DNA of 64,000 nt from assembly GCF_025822605.1 (NCBI RefSeq), contig NZ_JACKTY010000041.1, forward strand, positions 1 through 64,000, in the 5' to 3' direction. Origin of the DNA: Mycolicibacterium komossense (GTDB lineage Bacteria; Actinomycetota; Actinomycetes; Mycobacteriales; Mycobacteriaceae). The notes under the pieces were generated by a model, which saw only the letters and a list, made by a program, of their open reading frames with translations, was not told the origin of the DNA and searched no databases. Shown in pieces: positions 25,792 through 33,399 of this stretch (positions are counted from its first letter, which is position 1; every line of letters begins with the position of its first letter). A program made the position numbers and the translations under genes.

Positions 25792-26286
25792 CTAGGTCGC
25801 CTTGAAATCGTCCGGGGACACGCTGTCGAGAAATTCCTTGAACTTCTCGACCTCGTCCTCGCGGACGGCGCCGGTGGCTTCCTCGTCGTTCTCGTCGGGG
25901 ATCAGCAGGCCCGCCTCGGCCAGCACGGCCTCTTCCACATAGATGGGCACGCCGACGCGCAATGCCACGGCCACGGAATCGGACGGCCGTGCGGAAACCT
26001 TGATATCCCGGTCGAACACCAGGTCGGCATAGAACGTGCCTTCCTGCAGATCGACGATCCGGACTTCCTTGAGCGAATGCCCAAGGGCGGCAATCAGATC
26101 ACGAATCAGGTCGTGAGTGAGCGGTCGAGCCGGTTCGTGGCCCTGCTGCTCGAGGGCGATCGCCGATGCCTCGGACTGCCCGATCCAGATCGGCAGGTAG
26201 CGATCGCCGTCGGACTCCCGAAGCAGTAGTACTGGTTGATTCTGAGGCTGCTCGATGCGAATGCCGACCACACGAACTTCACCCAT
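25792..26286 (-). CDS. DUF151 bifunctional nuclease family protein
   Basis: A 164-residue protein of the DUF151 (bifunctional nuclease, BFN) family, very strongly conserved in mycobacteria (Rv1829). It opens MGEVRVVGIRIEQPQNQPVL and contains LPIWIGQSEASAIALEQQG, the core of the domain, and an acidic tail (REDEVEKFKEFLDSVSPDDF). Plant and thermophile members have nuclease activity; the bacterial role is unknown. The frame is open to 26385, but ATG 26286 gives the invariant family start. The gene lies between the two MerR-type genes, an order kept in M. tuberculosis. Confidence 0.93.
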   Translation of the reverse strand: MGEVRVVGIRIEQPQNQPVLLLRESDGDRYLPIWIGQSEASAIALEQQGHEPARPLTHDLIRDLIAALGHSLKEVRIVDLQEGTFYADLVFDRDIKVSARPSDSVAVALRVGVPIYVEEAVLAEAGLLIPDENDEEATGAVREDEVEKFKEFLDSVSPDDFKAT

Positions 26287-26430
26287 CTGTGTCTGCCCTC
26301 CGCACCACCGCGCTGCTGGAAAGGGCCGGTGGTGCGGATGCGAACATCCCCTCGACATGTTCGCGCCGAACACCAACCCGTGCAACGGAGTCTAGCCCTG
26401 CCCGGGTTCCGCTGCCGAGGTCCTCCCCGG

Positions 26431-27174
26431 CTAGGGACGCAACATGTCCCGCACGGCCGACTTCACCAGCGACGTGTGCAAGGTGATGGCCAGGGCCGCG
26501 ACTTCACGCGCCAGGTCGTCGGCACGGTCACGGGCGCCCGTCTTGTCGGCCCGAACCAGCGGGCCGGCGATCTGGGCGATCAGGTCCGACTGCCGGTCGG
26601 CCGCCGACCGGAACGCCCGTAGATGGCGTGGTTCGACGCCGTATTCGGCCAGTGCGCGGGCGCACTGCAGGATCACCACGGAGTGCTCGTCGAAAAAGCC
26701 ACCGGGACCCGAACTGATGACGCCGGCCTTGATCATCCCGCTCAGCAGCGCTTCTGCTTCCGGTTGGGGGACACCGGACTGCTCGAGCACGTCTTCGCGG
26801 CGTAGCCGGACCCGCGCCGGCGCCACCACCGCACCCGAAGCGTGGGCACTGTCCGTGTCGGGAACCAACTTCGGGACACCGTAGGTGGTACCGAACTGGG
26901 GCAGCTCGCCGTCGGGTTGGGCGTCGAGCTGCGCTTTGATGACCTTCAGCGGTAGGTACTGATCGCGCTGAGCGGTCAGGATGAACCGCAGCCGCGCACA
27001 GTCGTAGGCAGTGAATCTCCGATACCCCGAACCGGAGCGCTGTGGCGTGACCAGACCCTCGGCCTCCAAGAAACGAATCTTGGAGATGGTGACATCCGGG
27101 AAATCGGGTCGTAGCAGGTCGAGCACAGCTCCGATCGACATCCCGGCGAGTGCGGGAGTATCGGGTGCGGTCAC
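26431..27174 (-). CDS. ftsR: MerR-type regulator FtsR (Rv1828 family)
   Basis: A 247-residue MerR-family protein, the length of Rv1828. The N-terminal winged helix (MSIGAVLDLLRPDFPDVTIS, LEAEGLVTPQRSGSGYRRFT) binds DNA; the C-terminal half is helical (QSDLIAQIAGPLVRADKTGA, ALAITLHTSLVKSAVRDML). The Corynebacterium homologue FtsR activates ftsZ, so a role in cell division control is likely. GTG 27174 overlaps the garA stop (TAGTG), so the two are translationally coupled. Confidence 0.92.
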   Translation of the reverse strand: MTAPDTPALAGMSIGAVLDLLRPDFPDVTISKIRFLEAEGLVTPQRSGSGYRRFTAYDCARLRFILTAQRDQYLPLKVIKAQLDAQPDGELPQFGTTYGVPKLVPDTDSAHASGAVVAPARVRLRREDVLEQSGVPQPEAEALLSGMIKAGVISSGPGGFFDEHSVVILQCARALAEYGVEPRHLRAFRSAADRQSDLIAQIAGPLVRADKTGARDRADDLAREVAALAITLHTSLVKSAVRDMLRP

Positions 27175-27653
27175 TAGTTGCCCGGTCCCCCATCGTCGTC
27201 GGTCTTCGGTCCGGTCAGGAAAACCAGACGGAATTTCCCGATCTGCACCTCGTCGCCGTTGGCCAGCACCGCCGAGTCGACGGGCTCCCGGTTGACGTAG
27301 GTGCCGTTGAGGCTGCCGACGTCGACGACCTGGAATTCGCCCCCCTCCAACCGGAACTCGGCATGGCGCCGACTGACCGTCACGTCGTCGAGGAAGATGT
27401 CGCTATCGGGGTGCCGACCAGCCGACGTGGTGGCCTGATCCAACAGGAACCGGGATCCCGCGTTGGGCCCTCGTTTCACGACGAGAAGCGCCGATCCCAC
27501 GGGGAGTCCTTCTACCCCGGAGACCGAGCCTTCACCGCCAGCGGTGGCCGGGGCGTCCAATTCGTTCAGGAAGTCCGCGCGGAAGACAGATGTCGTTTCC
27601 ACGGTGACTTCCTCAGACGTCTCCGACCCCGAGTTAAAGTCCTTGTCCGTCAC
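27174..27653 (-). CDS. garA: FHA-domain metabolic regulator GarA (OdhI)
   Basis: Small FHA protein of 159 residues that inhibits 2-oxoglutarate decarboxylase/dehydrogenase and NAD-glutamate dehydrogenase and activates glutamate synthase, depending on phosphorylation by PknG and PknB. The phosphoacceptor motif ETTS is at residues 19-22 (Thr20 and Thr21). The FHA domain spans about 55-150, with the phosphothreonine-binding SAGRHPDSDIFL, VSRRHAEF and SLNGTYVNRE. All functional residues are present. It starts with the 144-base gap to gcvH upstream and is coupled to ftsR downstream. Confidence 0.97.
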   Translation of the reverse strand: MTDKDFNSGSETSEEVTVETTSVFRADFLNELDAPATAGGEGSVSGVEGLPVGSALLVVKRGPNAGSRFLLDQATTSAGRHPDSDIFLDDVTVSRRHAEFRLEGGEFQVVDVGSLNGTYVNREPVDSAVLANGDEVQIGKFRLVFLTGPKTDDDGGPGN

Positions 27654-27797
27654 TCGCTGCTCCTCACAGGCTGCTTGTGGCGATATCGCCGGTGGAACCG
27701 TGTCGCCCTACCCGTCGCGCACTCGACGTTACCGTGCGGTGAGCGTCATTGTGCCCAGCACGGTAGGAAAGACGGCTGGCAGGCACCCTAACAACAT

Positions 27798-28193
27798 TCA
27801 TTCGGTCAGTGTGGCCCGGTACGCCTCAGGATCGAGGAGTCCCTCCAGAGCGCTGTCGAGTGCGGCCGGGTCGGCCTGCAGTTCCAGCAACCACCCGGCG
27901 CCGTACGGATCGGAGTTCACCAGGTCCGGGCTGCCTTCCAGATCACCGTTGACCGCAACCACTTTCGCTGAAACCGGCGCGTAGAGGTCAGAGACCGATT
28001 TGGTGGATTCCACCTCGCCGAAGGCCTCCCCCGAGGTCACGTCGCTGTCGGCGTCCGGCAGCTGCACGAAGACGACATCGCCGAGAGCCGATTGCGCGAA
28101 GTCGGTGATGCCGACGCGGACGGTGTCCTCGCCGGTACGGCGAATCCATTCGTGTTCGACGGTGTAGTGCAGATCGGATGGGATCTCGGTCAC
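27798..28193 (-). CDS. gcvH: glycine cleavage system H protein
   Basis: Lipoyl carrier protein of the glycine cleavage system, 131 residues. The lipoylation lysine is in GEVESTKSVSDLYAPVS, and DLHYTVEHEWIRRTGEDTVR is the typical start. It shuttles the aminomethyl group from GcvP to GcvT and is reoxidised by lipoamide dehydrogenase. GTG 28193 has a GAGGGAGA ribosome site. It is 64 bases downstream of the DUF881 gene and may share its transcript. Confidence 0.97.
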   Translation of the reverse strand: MTEIPSDLHYTVEHEWIRRTGEDTVRVGITDFAQSALGDVVFVQLPDADSDVTSGEAFGEVESTKSVSDLYAPVSAKVVAVNGDLEGSPDLVNSDPYGAGWLLELQADPAALDSALEGLLDPEAYRATLTE

Positions 28194-28257
28194 TGTTCTC
28201 CCTCGTGATGCGGCTGGGCCGGGATTGGGTCTTGCGGGGGTGGGGCGGTACTGCTGC

Positions 28258-28983
28258 TCACTTGACGGGCTGAGCGTATTGGCGCGGTTTCGGTTGCCGC
28301 AAGGTGGTGATGTCGAGGTGATCAGTCTGCTGGACAGTCATTGTGCCGCCGACCCGTTCCACGCTGTCGACGGCGCCGCCGGGGATGTTCATCGCGGCGG
28401 CCAGTGTCGGCGGATCGCCAATCGCCAGAACAGAATACGGTGGAGCCAAAATGAGGTTGTCGATGGCGAGGGCGCCGGGGCGGCCGATGACCCAAGTGTC
28501 GACACCCACCCGCACCGCCTGGTTGGCCGCCGCGATCTCCATCGCTTCGGCACCCGCGGCGCGTAGTTCGTTGATGACGTCGAGCATCGTCTCTGGTGCC
28601 ACCCCGCCCGCCGGGTCGTTGATGGTGATGATCACACCGGGACCGGTGGCTCCGACCGTGCCGATCAGAATCGACAGCGCGGCCAGCCGCGACCTGGCGT
28701 TGTCGATCGCCGCCTGATCGGAGCTGCCGGCGGCCTGCAGCGACGCCAGGGTGCGCTGCAGTTCGGCCACTTCGGTGTTCAGGGCGGCCTCCCGCTGTTG
28801 CAGCGAATCCAGCAGCACCAACAGATCGGCCGGGCGCGCCGTGTCCAGCGCATCGCCGGATTCGGTCTGTCTGACCTGGGTGGCGATCGCGACTCCCAGC
28901 ACCAGGCACAGCAACGCCGCCAGCGCCCCGAAGGTCAGCTGGGAGCGGGTGCGTCGCGGCTTCGCGGGAATCTCGTGGCTCAT
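28258..28983 (-). CDS. DUF881 membrane protein (second of two, Rv1825-like)
   Basis: A 241-residue protein: basic cytosolic N terminus, one membrane helix near residues 17-38 (LTFGALAALLCLVLGVAIAT), a coiled-coil stretch (LLVLLDSLQQREAALNTEVA) and the extracytoplasmic DUF881 domain (GPGVIITINDPAGG, AAGAEAMEIAAANQAVR). The frame is open to 29091, inside the SbpA gene; ATG 28983, ten bases after that gene's stop, is the likely start. DUF881 proteins flank SbpA in actinobacteria and are suspected envelope or division factors; function is not established. M. tuberculosis Rv1825 is longer at the N terminus. Confidence 0.85.
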   Translation of the reverse strand: MSHEIPAKPRRTRSQLTFGALAALLCLVLGVAIATQVRQTESGDALDTARPADLLVLLDSLQQREAALNTEVAELQRTLASLQAAGSSDQAAIDNARSRLAALSILIGTVGATGPGVIITINDPAGGVAPETMLDVINELRAAGAEAMEIAAANQAVRVGVDTWVIGRPGALAIDNLILAPPYSVLAIGDPPTLAAAMNIPGGAVDSVERVGGTMTVQQTDHLDITTLRQPKPRQYAQPVK

Positions 28984-28993
28984 CTGGGCGGTC

Positions 28994-29326
28994 TCATGCT
29001 CCGAACAGCCGGCGCCGCAGGGCGGCGGCGTTGCCGAAGATGCGGATTCCGAGGACGACGATGATCGCGGTGGACAACTGGGTGCCGACACCGAGCTGGT
29101 CTCCGACGTAGACGATCAGCGCGGCCACCAGGACGTTGAAGACGAACGACACCACGAACACCTTGGCGTCGAAGATGTGTTCCAGGTAGGCGCGCAGACC
29201 ACCGAAGACGGCGTCGAGGGCGGCCACGACGGCAATCGGAAGGTAGGGCTGAATGGCTTCGGGCACGCTGGGGTGAAACACCAGACCCAGCACAATGCCG
29301 ACGACGAGAGCGGCAATTCCGATCAT
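28994..29326 (-). CDS. small basic protein SbpA (DUF1290)
   Basis: A 110-residue, almost wholly membrane-embedded protein with three or four helices (MIGIAALVVGIVLGLVFHP, YLPIAVVAALDAVFGGLRAY, VSFVFNVLVAALIVYVGDQL, STAIIVVLGIRIFGNAAALR). The very high conservation of FGGLRAYLEHIFDAKVFVVS is typical of the DUF1290 family (Rv1824). ATG 29326 gives the normal product; the open frame to 29416 is not needed. It sits between the two DUF881 genes with gaps of 10 and 16 bases, so the three are one unit. Confidence 0.92.
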   Translation of the reverse strand: MIGIAALVVGIVLGLVFHPSVPEAIQPYLPIAVVAALDAVFGGLRAYLEHIFDAKVFVVSFVFNVLVAALIVYVGDQLGVGTQLSTAIIVVLGIRIFGNAAALRRRLFGA

Positions 29327-29342
29327 CGGGCTCCGATCATGT

Positions 29343-30266
29343 TTAGGGGCCGATCCGCTTGGCGAACTTGATATCTCGCGCGGCGCCTGCCGGCACTGTG
29401 AGGCCGTCGCCGGCACTCACGTTGACTCCGACACCGTAGGAGGTCTCCAGCAGCCGCATGCGAACCAGCCCGGAGCTGTGCTCGAAGTCTTCCCGCATCG
29501 AGTTCGGCGGACCGATCGCGACGATGGAGTACGGACTGCTGATCGGGTGATTGTCGACGAGGATCGCGCCGCCCGCCTGCCGGATGGTCACGTTCGGCCC
29601 GATTCGGATACCGCCGACCGAGACCGCCTCGGCACCGCAGGCCCACAACGAGTTCACCACCAGCTGCAGGTCGCGGTCGAGGATCACCTGTCTGCTGCCG
29701 GGCACCCGCTGTTTGGACACGTCCGACAGATCGACGCCGACGTTGGGGTCGGCGACCGTCACCGTCAGGCCGGGCCCGATCACCGCGGTGGTCGCGCCCG
29801 CCAGGGTGAGGGCGTCCAGAGCGCCGAGCAGTTGCCTGCCTTCGGCGCCGTCGCGCAGCTGGCGGCGCTGGATGTCGTCGACCTGGCCGGCCAGGTCGTC
29901 GCGGCGGCGGTTCAGGTCGTCGGTGGCGCCCTCGGCCGACCGCACGCTGCCGGCCAGGACGTGCTGGGCCGCGCTGACACCGGGCGCGACGGATCTGGCC
30001 TGCGCGACGGCGGCAGCAAACACGGCCGCGATCAGCAGCGCCGCGAAGGCCTGCCAGAGCCACCCCGCCGCGCGCAACCGGTTGCCGTTGCCCGGCGGGG
30101 CGGCAGCCTTGGCGGCGGCCGCGGCGGCATAGCCGGGGTCGAGGTGTTCGGACAGTAGTGAACGCAGCAGCGACGGCACCGGCAGTTTGTGGACGGCGGC
30201 GGCCTGCCGGGGACTCAGCCCGGCTTCGGGGTCGTAACCGCCGAGCGAGCGGTCCTGATCGGACAC
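29343..30266 (-). CDS. DUF881 membrane protein (first of two, Rv1823-like)
   Basis: A 307-residue protein with a cytosolic N terminus of about 70 residues, including an Ala-rich run, one membrane helix (about 68-88, WLWQAFAALLIAAVFAAAVA), and an external DUF881 domain (GPGLTVTVADPNVGVDLSDV, NSLWACGAEAVSVGGIRIGP, ISSPYSIVAIGPPNSM). GTG 30266 overlaps the flank of the phosphatidyltransferase stop by a one-base gap. Function unknown; the domain is paired with SbpA and a second DUF881 protein here. Confidence 0.88.
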   Translation of the reverse strand: MSDQDRSLGGYDPEAGLSPRQAAAVHKLPVPSLLRSLLSEHLDPGYAAAAAAKAAAPPGNGNRLRAAGWLWQAFAALLIAAVFAAAVAQARSVAPGVSAAQHVLAGSVRSAEGATDDLNRRRDDLAGQVDDIQRRQLRDGAEGRQLLGALDALTLAGATTAVIGPGLTVTVADPNVGVDLSDVSKQRVPGSRQVILDRDLQLVVNSLWACGAEAVSVGGIRIGPNVTIRQAGGAILVDNHPISSPYSIVAIGPPNSMREDFEHSSGLVRMRLLETSYGVGVNVSAGDGLTVPAGAARDIKFAKRIGP

Positions 30267-30267
30267 G

Positions 30268-30870
30268 TCATCTCGCCTTCGGAATCTTGGGCATCTGCCG
30301 CACGACCAGGACGAGCTGGATGACGTAGAGCACGAATGCCCACAGGTACATGCCGATACCCCAGATCAGGAACGCCCAGCCGCAGGCGCCGATCACGCGG
30401 CTCCACAGCGCCTCCCACTGGCCGAGCAAGATCAGCGGGAACGCCGACATCAACGCGAACGTCGCCGCCTTGCCGAGGTAGGTGACGGGCAGCGCCGACA
30501 GTCCCCGGCTGCGCAGTACCGGCAACATGGCGGCCAGCAGGCCGTCGCGAACGATCAGCACCACGATGATCCACCAGGGCACGATCCCGGCGATAGCGAA
30601 CGAGATCGGGACGATCACCATGAAGAGGCGGTCGACGGCCGGGTCGAGGAGCTCGCCGACGCGCGAATACTGGTCGAGCAGCCGGGCCAGCTTGCCGTCG
30701 AGCCAGTCCGAGGCGCCGCAGATCATCAGGATCGCGACGGCCCAACCGTAGGCGTGCGTACCGAGCAGCAGGTAGACGAAGACACCGATCAGGATCAGCC
30801 GCAGCACGCTGAGCACGTTCGGCACGGTCAGCACCCGGTCGCTACTGCCAGCCCCCGCAGGCGCGTTCAT
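30268..30870 (-). CDS. pgsA2: CDP-alcohol phosphatidyltransferase (PgsA2-like)
   Basis: Membrane enzyme of 200 residues that transfers a phosphatidyl group from CDP-diacylglycerol to an alcohol. The full catalytic signature D-x2-DG-x2-AR-x8-G-x3-D-x3-D is visible from DWLDGKLARLLDQYSR to VGELLDPAVD. Five or six membrane helices follow the usual plan. By position it equals Rv1822 (pgsA2), whose product has been proposed as a phosphatidylglycerophosphate or cardiolipin synthase; the acceptor is not certain. It begins 21 bases after the secA2 stop. Confidence 0.9.
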   Translation of the reverse strand: MNAPAGAGSSDRVLTVPNVLSVLRLILIGVFVYLLLGTHAYGWAVAILMICGASDWLDGKLARLLDQYSRVGELLDPAVDRLFMVIVPISFAIAGIVPWWIIVVLIVRDGLLAAMLPVLRSRGLSALPVTYLGKAATFALMSAFPLILLGQWEALWSRVIGACGWAFLIWGIGMYLWAFVLYVIQLVLVVRQMPKIPKAR

Positions 30871-30891
30871 GCGGGTAAACCTATCTCGGTT

Positions 30892-33264
30892 CTAGCGGAA
30901 CACCCCGGGCAGGCTCAGCGCAGACAGCGTGTCGTCCTGCAGCGGGTTGTCGTGCACCACATAGGTCCACGTCGAGGTGGGCCGCGCCAGCTTGGAAAGA
31001 TCCAAGCCGACCTCGCCGTCGACCAGGTCCGCCGTCTCGAACGTCTGCTGGCCCGCTTCGATGGCGTCGGCGGCCAGCGAGGCGAACGCGTCGACCGCCA
31101 TCCGGTGAAATTCGTCGAGCGGGTTCTGCCGCCCGAGAGCCCGAAGGTGAATGCTCTCGCGGATATCCGCCAGGTAGGCCTGGTGATCGGCCCAGCCTCG
31201 GTCGAGGTGATACAGCATGATCAGCCGGCAGATCCGCTCGAGCTGCTCCTCGGAGAGCGGGCCGTCCGGCTCGGCCAGCTCCGCGTAGCGGTCCGGCGCG
31301 AGGTCTTTGAGTTCGTCGCGCGCGGCCGTGGTGGACAGCAAGGTGTTGCGGCGTTCCACGATGATGGCGCGCTGCTGGGCGACGAGCTGGTTGTAGCGCC
31401 AGGTGTTGGCGTGCACTTCCAGCATCTTGCCCTCGGCGATGCGCTGGGCGTGGTCGAGCAGGGTGGCGGCCTTCGGGCTGGAGATCCGGCCGTCGTCGTC
31501 ATCGGTCTCGGTCGGAAGTTTCTCGGCGTCGAGGTATCCGATGACGACCTCGTCCTCCCAGCTGGCGAAGAAGATCGACGAGCCGGGGTCGCCCTGGCGG
31601 CCGGCGCGGCCACGCAGCTGGTTGTCCAGGCGTTCGGTGTTGTGCCGGCCGGTGCCGACCACGTGCAGGCCGCCGAGTTCGACGACCTCGTCATGGGTGT
31701 CTTCCGAGGATCCGCCGAGCCGGATATCGGTACCGCGGCCGGCCATCTGGGTGGACACCGTGACGGCGTTGAGCGCGCCGGCCTCGGCGATGACGGCGGC
31801 TTCCTCGGCGTCGTTCTTGGCGTTGAGAACTACCGCGGGGACCCCCCGGCGCAGCAGCCGGTCGTGCAGTTCCTCGGATTCGGCGACGTCGTGGGTGCCG
31901 ACGAGCACCGGGCGGCCGGTGGCGTGGATCTCGGTGATGTGCTCGATCACCGCTTCGATCTTGGCGGCCGCGGTGATGTAGACGCGGTCGGTCTCGTCCT
32001 CGCGAATGTTCGGCGTGTTCGGCGGGATGGGTGAGACGCCCAGTTTGTAGAACTGGCGTAGCTGTTCGCCGGCGGCCAGCGCGGTGCCGGTCATCCCGCA
32101 GACCGTCGGATAGCGGTTGATCAGCGCCTGCACGGTGATGGTGTCGAGCACTTCACCGGTCTCGGTGGTCTCGATGCCTTCCTTGGCCTCGACTGCGGCC
32201 TGCAACCCGTCGGGCCAGCGCTGCAGCGCGGCGATCCGGCCACGCGAGGCGTTGATCAGGTGCACGGCGCCGTCGCGCACGATGTAGTGCACGTCGCGGA
32301 CCAGCAGCTCGTGGGCGTGCAGGGCGACGTTGATCTCCGTCAGCGTGGTCCCGACGTGCTCCTCGGAGTACAGGTCGATACCGCCGAAGGCGGCCTCGAC
32401 CTTCTGGGCACCTTCCTCGGTCAGGTGCACATTGCGCCGGTCGGGGTCGACGGAGTAGTCCACGTCGGGGGTCATGGTGCCGACCAGGGCCACGATCTCC
32501 AGCCGCGGCGTCTCGCGGTGGGTGGTCCCGGCGAGCACCAGCGGCACCAGCGCCTCGTCGACCAGCACCGAGTCGGCCTCGTCGATCAGTGCCACCACCG
32601 GGTTCGGGGAAACCAGGTCGGCGGCGTCGGTGACCAATTGGTCGCGCAGCACGTCGAACCCGATCTCGTTGACCGATGCGTATGTCACGTCGCACTGGTA
32701 GGCGGCGCGCCGCTCGTCGGCGGTGGAATCCGCGGTGATCCAGCCGACGGTCAGCCCCATTGCTTCCAGCAGCGGGCCCATCCACTCGGCGTCGCGGCGG
32801 GCCAGGTAGTCGTTGACCGAAATGACATGCACGCTGCGGCCGCCGATGGCGTAGCCCGCGGCGGCGATCGCACCAGCCAGGGTCTTGCCCTCACCGGTGG
32901 CCATCTCGACGATGTCGCCGGCAAGCATCCGCAGCGCGCCTTGCAGCTGCACATCGAAAGGACGCAGACCCGTTGCTCTCTCGGCGGCTTCGCGGGCGAT
33001 CGCGAGGAACTGCGGGATGTCGGTGGCCTGCGCCAAGTCCTCGAGGTTGAGCAGCTGTGCGGCTTTACGGAGCTGGTCGTCGTCGAGTTCGGCGGCCTTC
33101 TCGTCGAATGCTGCAGAGTCCCGCACTTCGGTCATCGATCGCGTCTGGTCTTTGTCGGTGCTGGCACCGAGGAGCTTCCAGAAGCGACCACTGAGGCGGC
33201 CAGTTTTCGCGCCGGCGGTCTGCTTGGTCTTACCCGAGGTCTGGGTGGTAGAAGGCTTAGCCAC
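30892..33264 (-). CDS. secA2: accessory Sec translocase ATPase SecA2
   Basis: SecA-type motor of 790 residues; mycobacterial SecA2 exports a limited set of proteins and is shorter than SecA1. Walker A is in EMATGEGKTLAGA, the DEAD-type Walker B in VALIDEADSVLVDEAL, and the helicase C motifs in TQMAGRGTDIRLGGS and RLDNQLRGRAGRQGDPGSS. The C-terminal zinc linker of SecA1 is absent, as expected. The frame is open to 33441, but GTG 33264 (VAKPSTTQTSGKTKQ then GRLSGRFWKLLGAS) is the likely start, since the extra N terminus would overlap the divergent region and has no family match. Confidence 0.97.
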   Translation of the reverse strand: MAKPSTTQTSGKTKQTAGAKTGRLSGRFWKLLGASTDKDQTRSMTEVRDSAAFDEKAAELDDDQLRKAAQLLNLEDLAQATDIPQFLAIAREAAERATGLRPFDVQLQGALRMLAGDIVEMATGEGKTLAGAIAAAGYAIGGRSVHVISVNDYLARRDAEWMGPLLEAMGLTVGWITADSTADERRAAYQCDVTYASVNEIGFDVLRDQLVTDAADLVSPNPVVALIDEADSVLVDEALVPLVLAGTTHRETPRLEIVALVGTMTPDVDYSVDPDRRNVHLTEEGAQKVEAAFGGIDLYSEEHVGTTLTEINVALHAHELLVRDVHYIVRDGAVHLINASRGRIAALQRWPDGLQAAVEAKEGIETTETGEVLDTITVQALINRYPTVCGMTGTALAAGEQLRQFYKLGVSPIPPNTPNIREDETDRVYITAAAKIEAVIEHITEIHATGRPVLVGTHDVAESEELHDRLLRRGVPAVVLNAKNDAEEAAVIAEAGALNAVTVSTQMAGRGTDIRLGGSSEDTHDEVVELGGLHVVGTGRHNTERLDNQLRGRAGRQGDPGSSIFFASWEDEVVIGYLDAEKLPTETDDDDGRISSPKAATLLDHAQRIAEGKMLEVHANTWRYNQLVAQQRAIIVERRNTLLSTTAARDELKDLAPDRYAELAEPDGPLSEEQLERICRLIMLYHLDRGWADHQAYLADIRESIHLRALGRQNPLDEFHRMAVDAFASLAADAIEAGQQTFETADLVDGEVGLDLSKLARPTSTWTYVVHDNPLQDDTLSALSLPGVFR

Positions 33265-33306
33265 ACGTTTACGGTACGCGGCGCGCAGCGTTGCAATAAT
33301 CACCCG

Positions 33307-33396
33307 GTGTCTGACACCGAGGTCCCCGTCGCCGGAGCCGGTCCTGTCGGTCTCACCGCTGCCCTGATGACACATCTGCGCCTGAAGTTCGCCTAG
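33307..33396 (+). pseudogene. N-terminal remnant of an FAD-dependent aromatic monooxygenase
   Basis: GTG 33307 opens a 29-codon frame, VSDTEVPVAGAGPVGLTAAL then MTHLRLKFA, whose GAGPVGLTAALL-like motif is the FAD-binding start of PheA/TfdB/UbiH-type monooxygenases. It stops at TAG 33394, and nothing downstream resembles the rest of the protein. The stop lies three bases before the ATG of the first ABC gene. It is most simply a deletion scar, but a 29-codon upstream frame so close to the next start might affect translation of that gene. Confidence 0.6.
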
Positions 33397-33399
33397 CGG

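Noticed and set aside
30754..32034. A 426-codon plus-strand frame antisense to secA2.
   Set aside because: secA2 is unmistakable in this place; the antisense protein is Val/Gly/Asp-rich with no family features.
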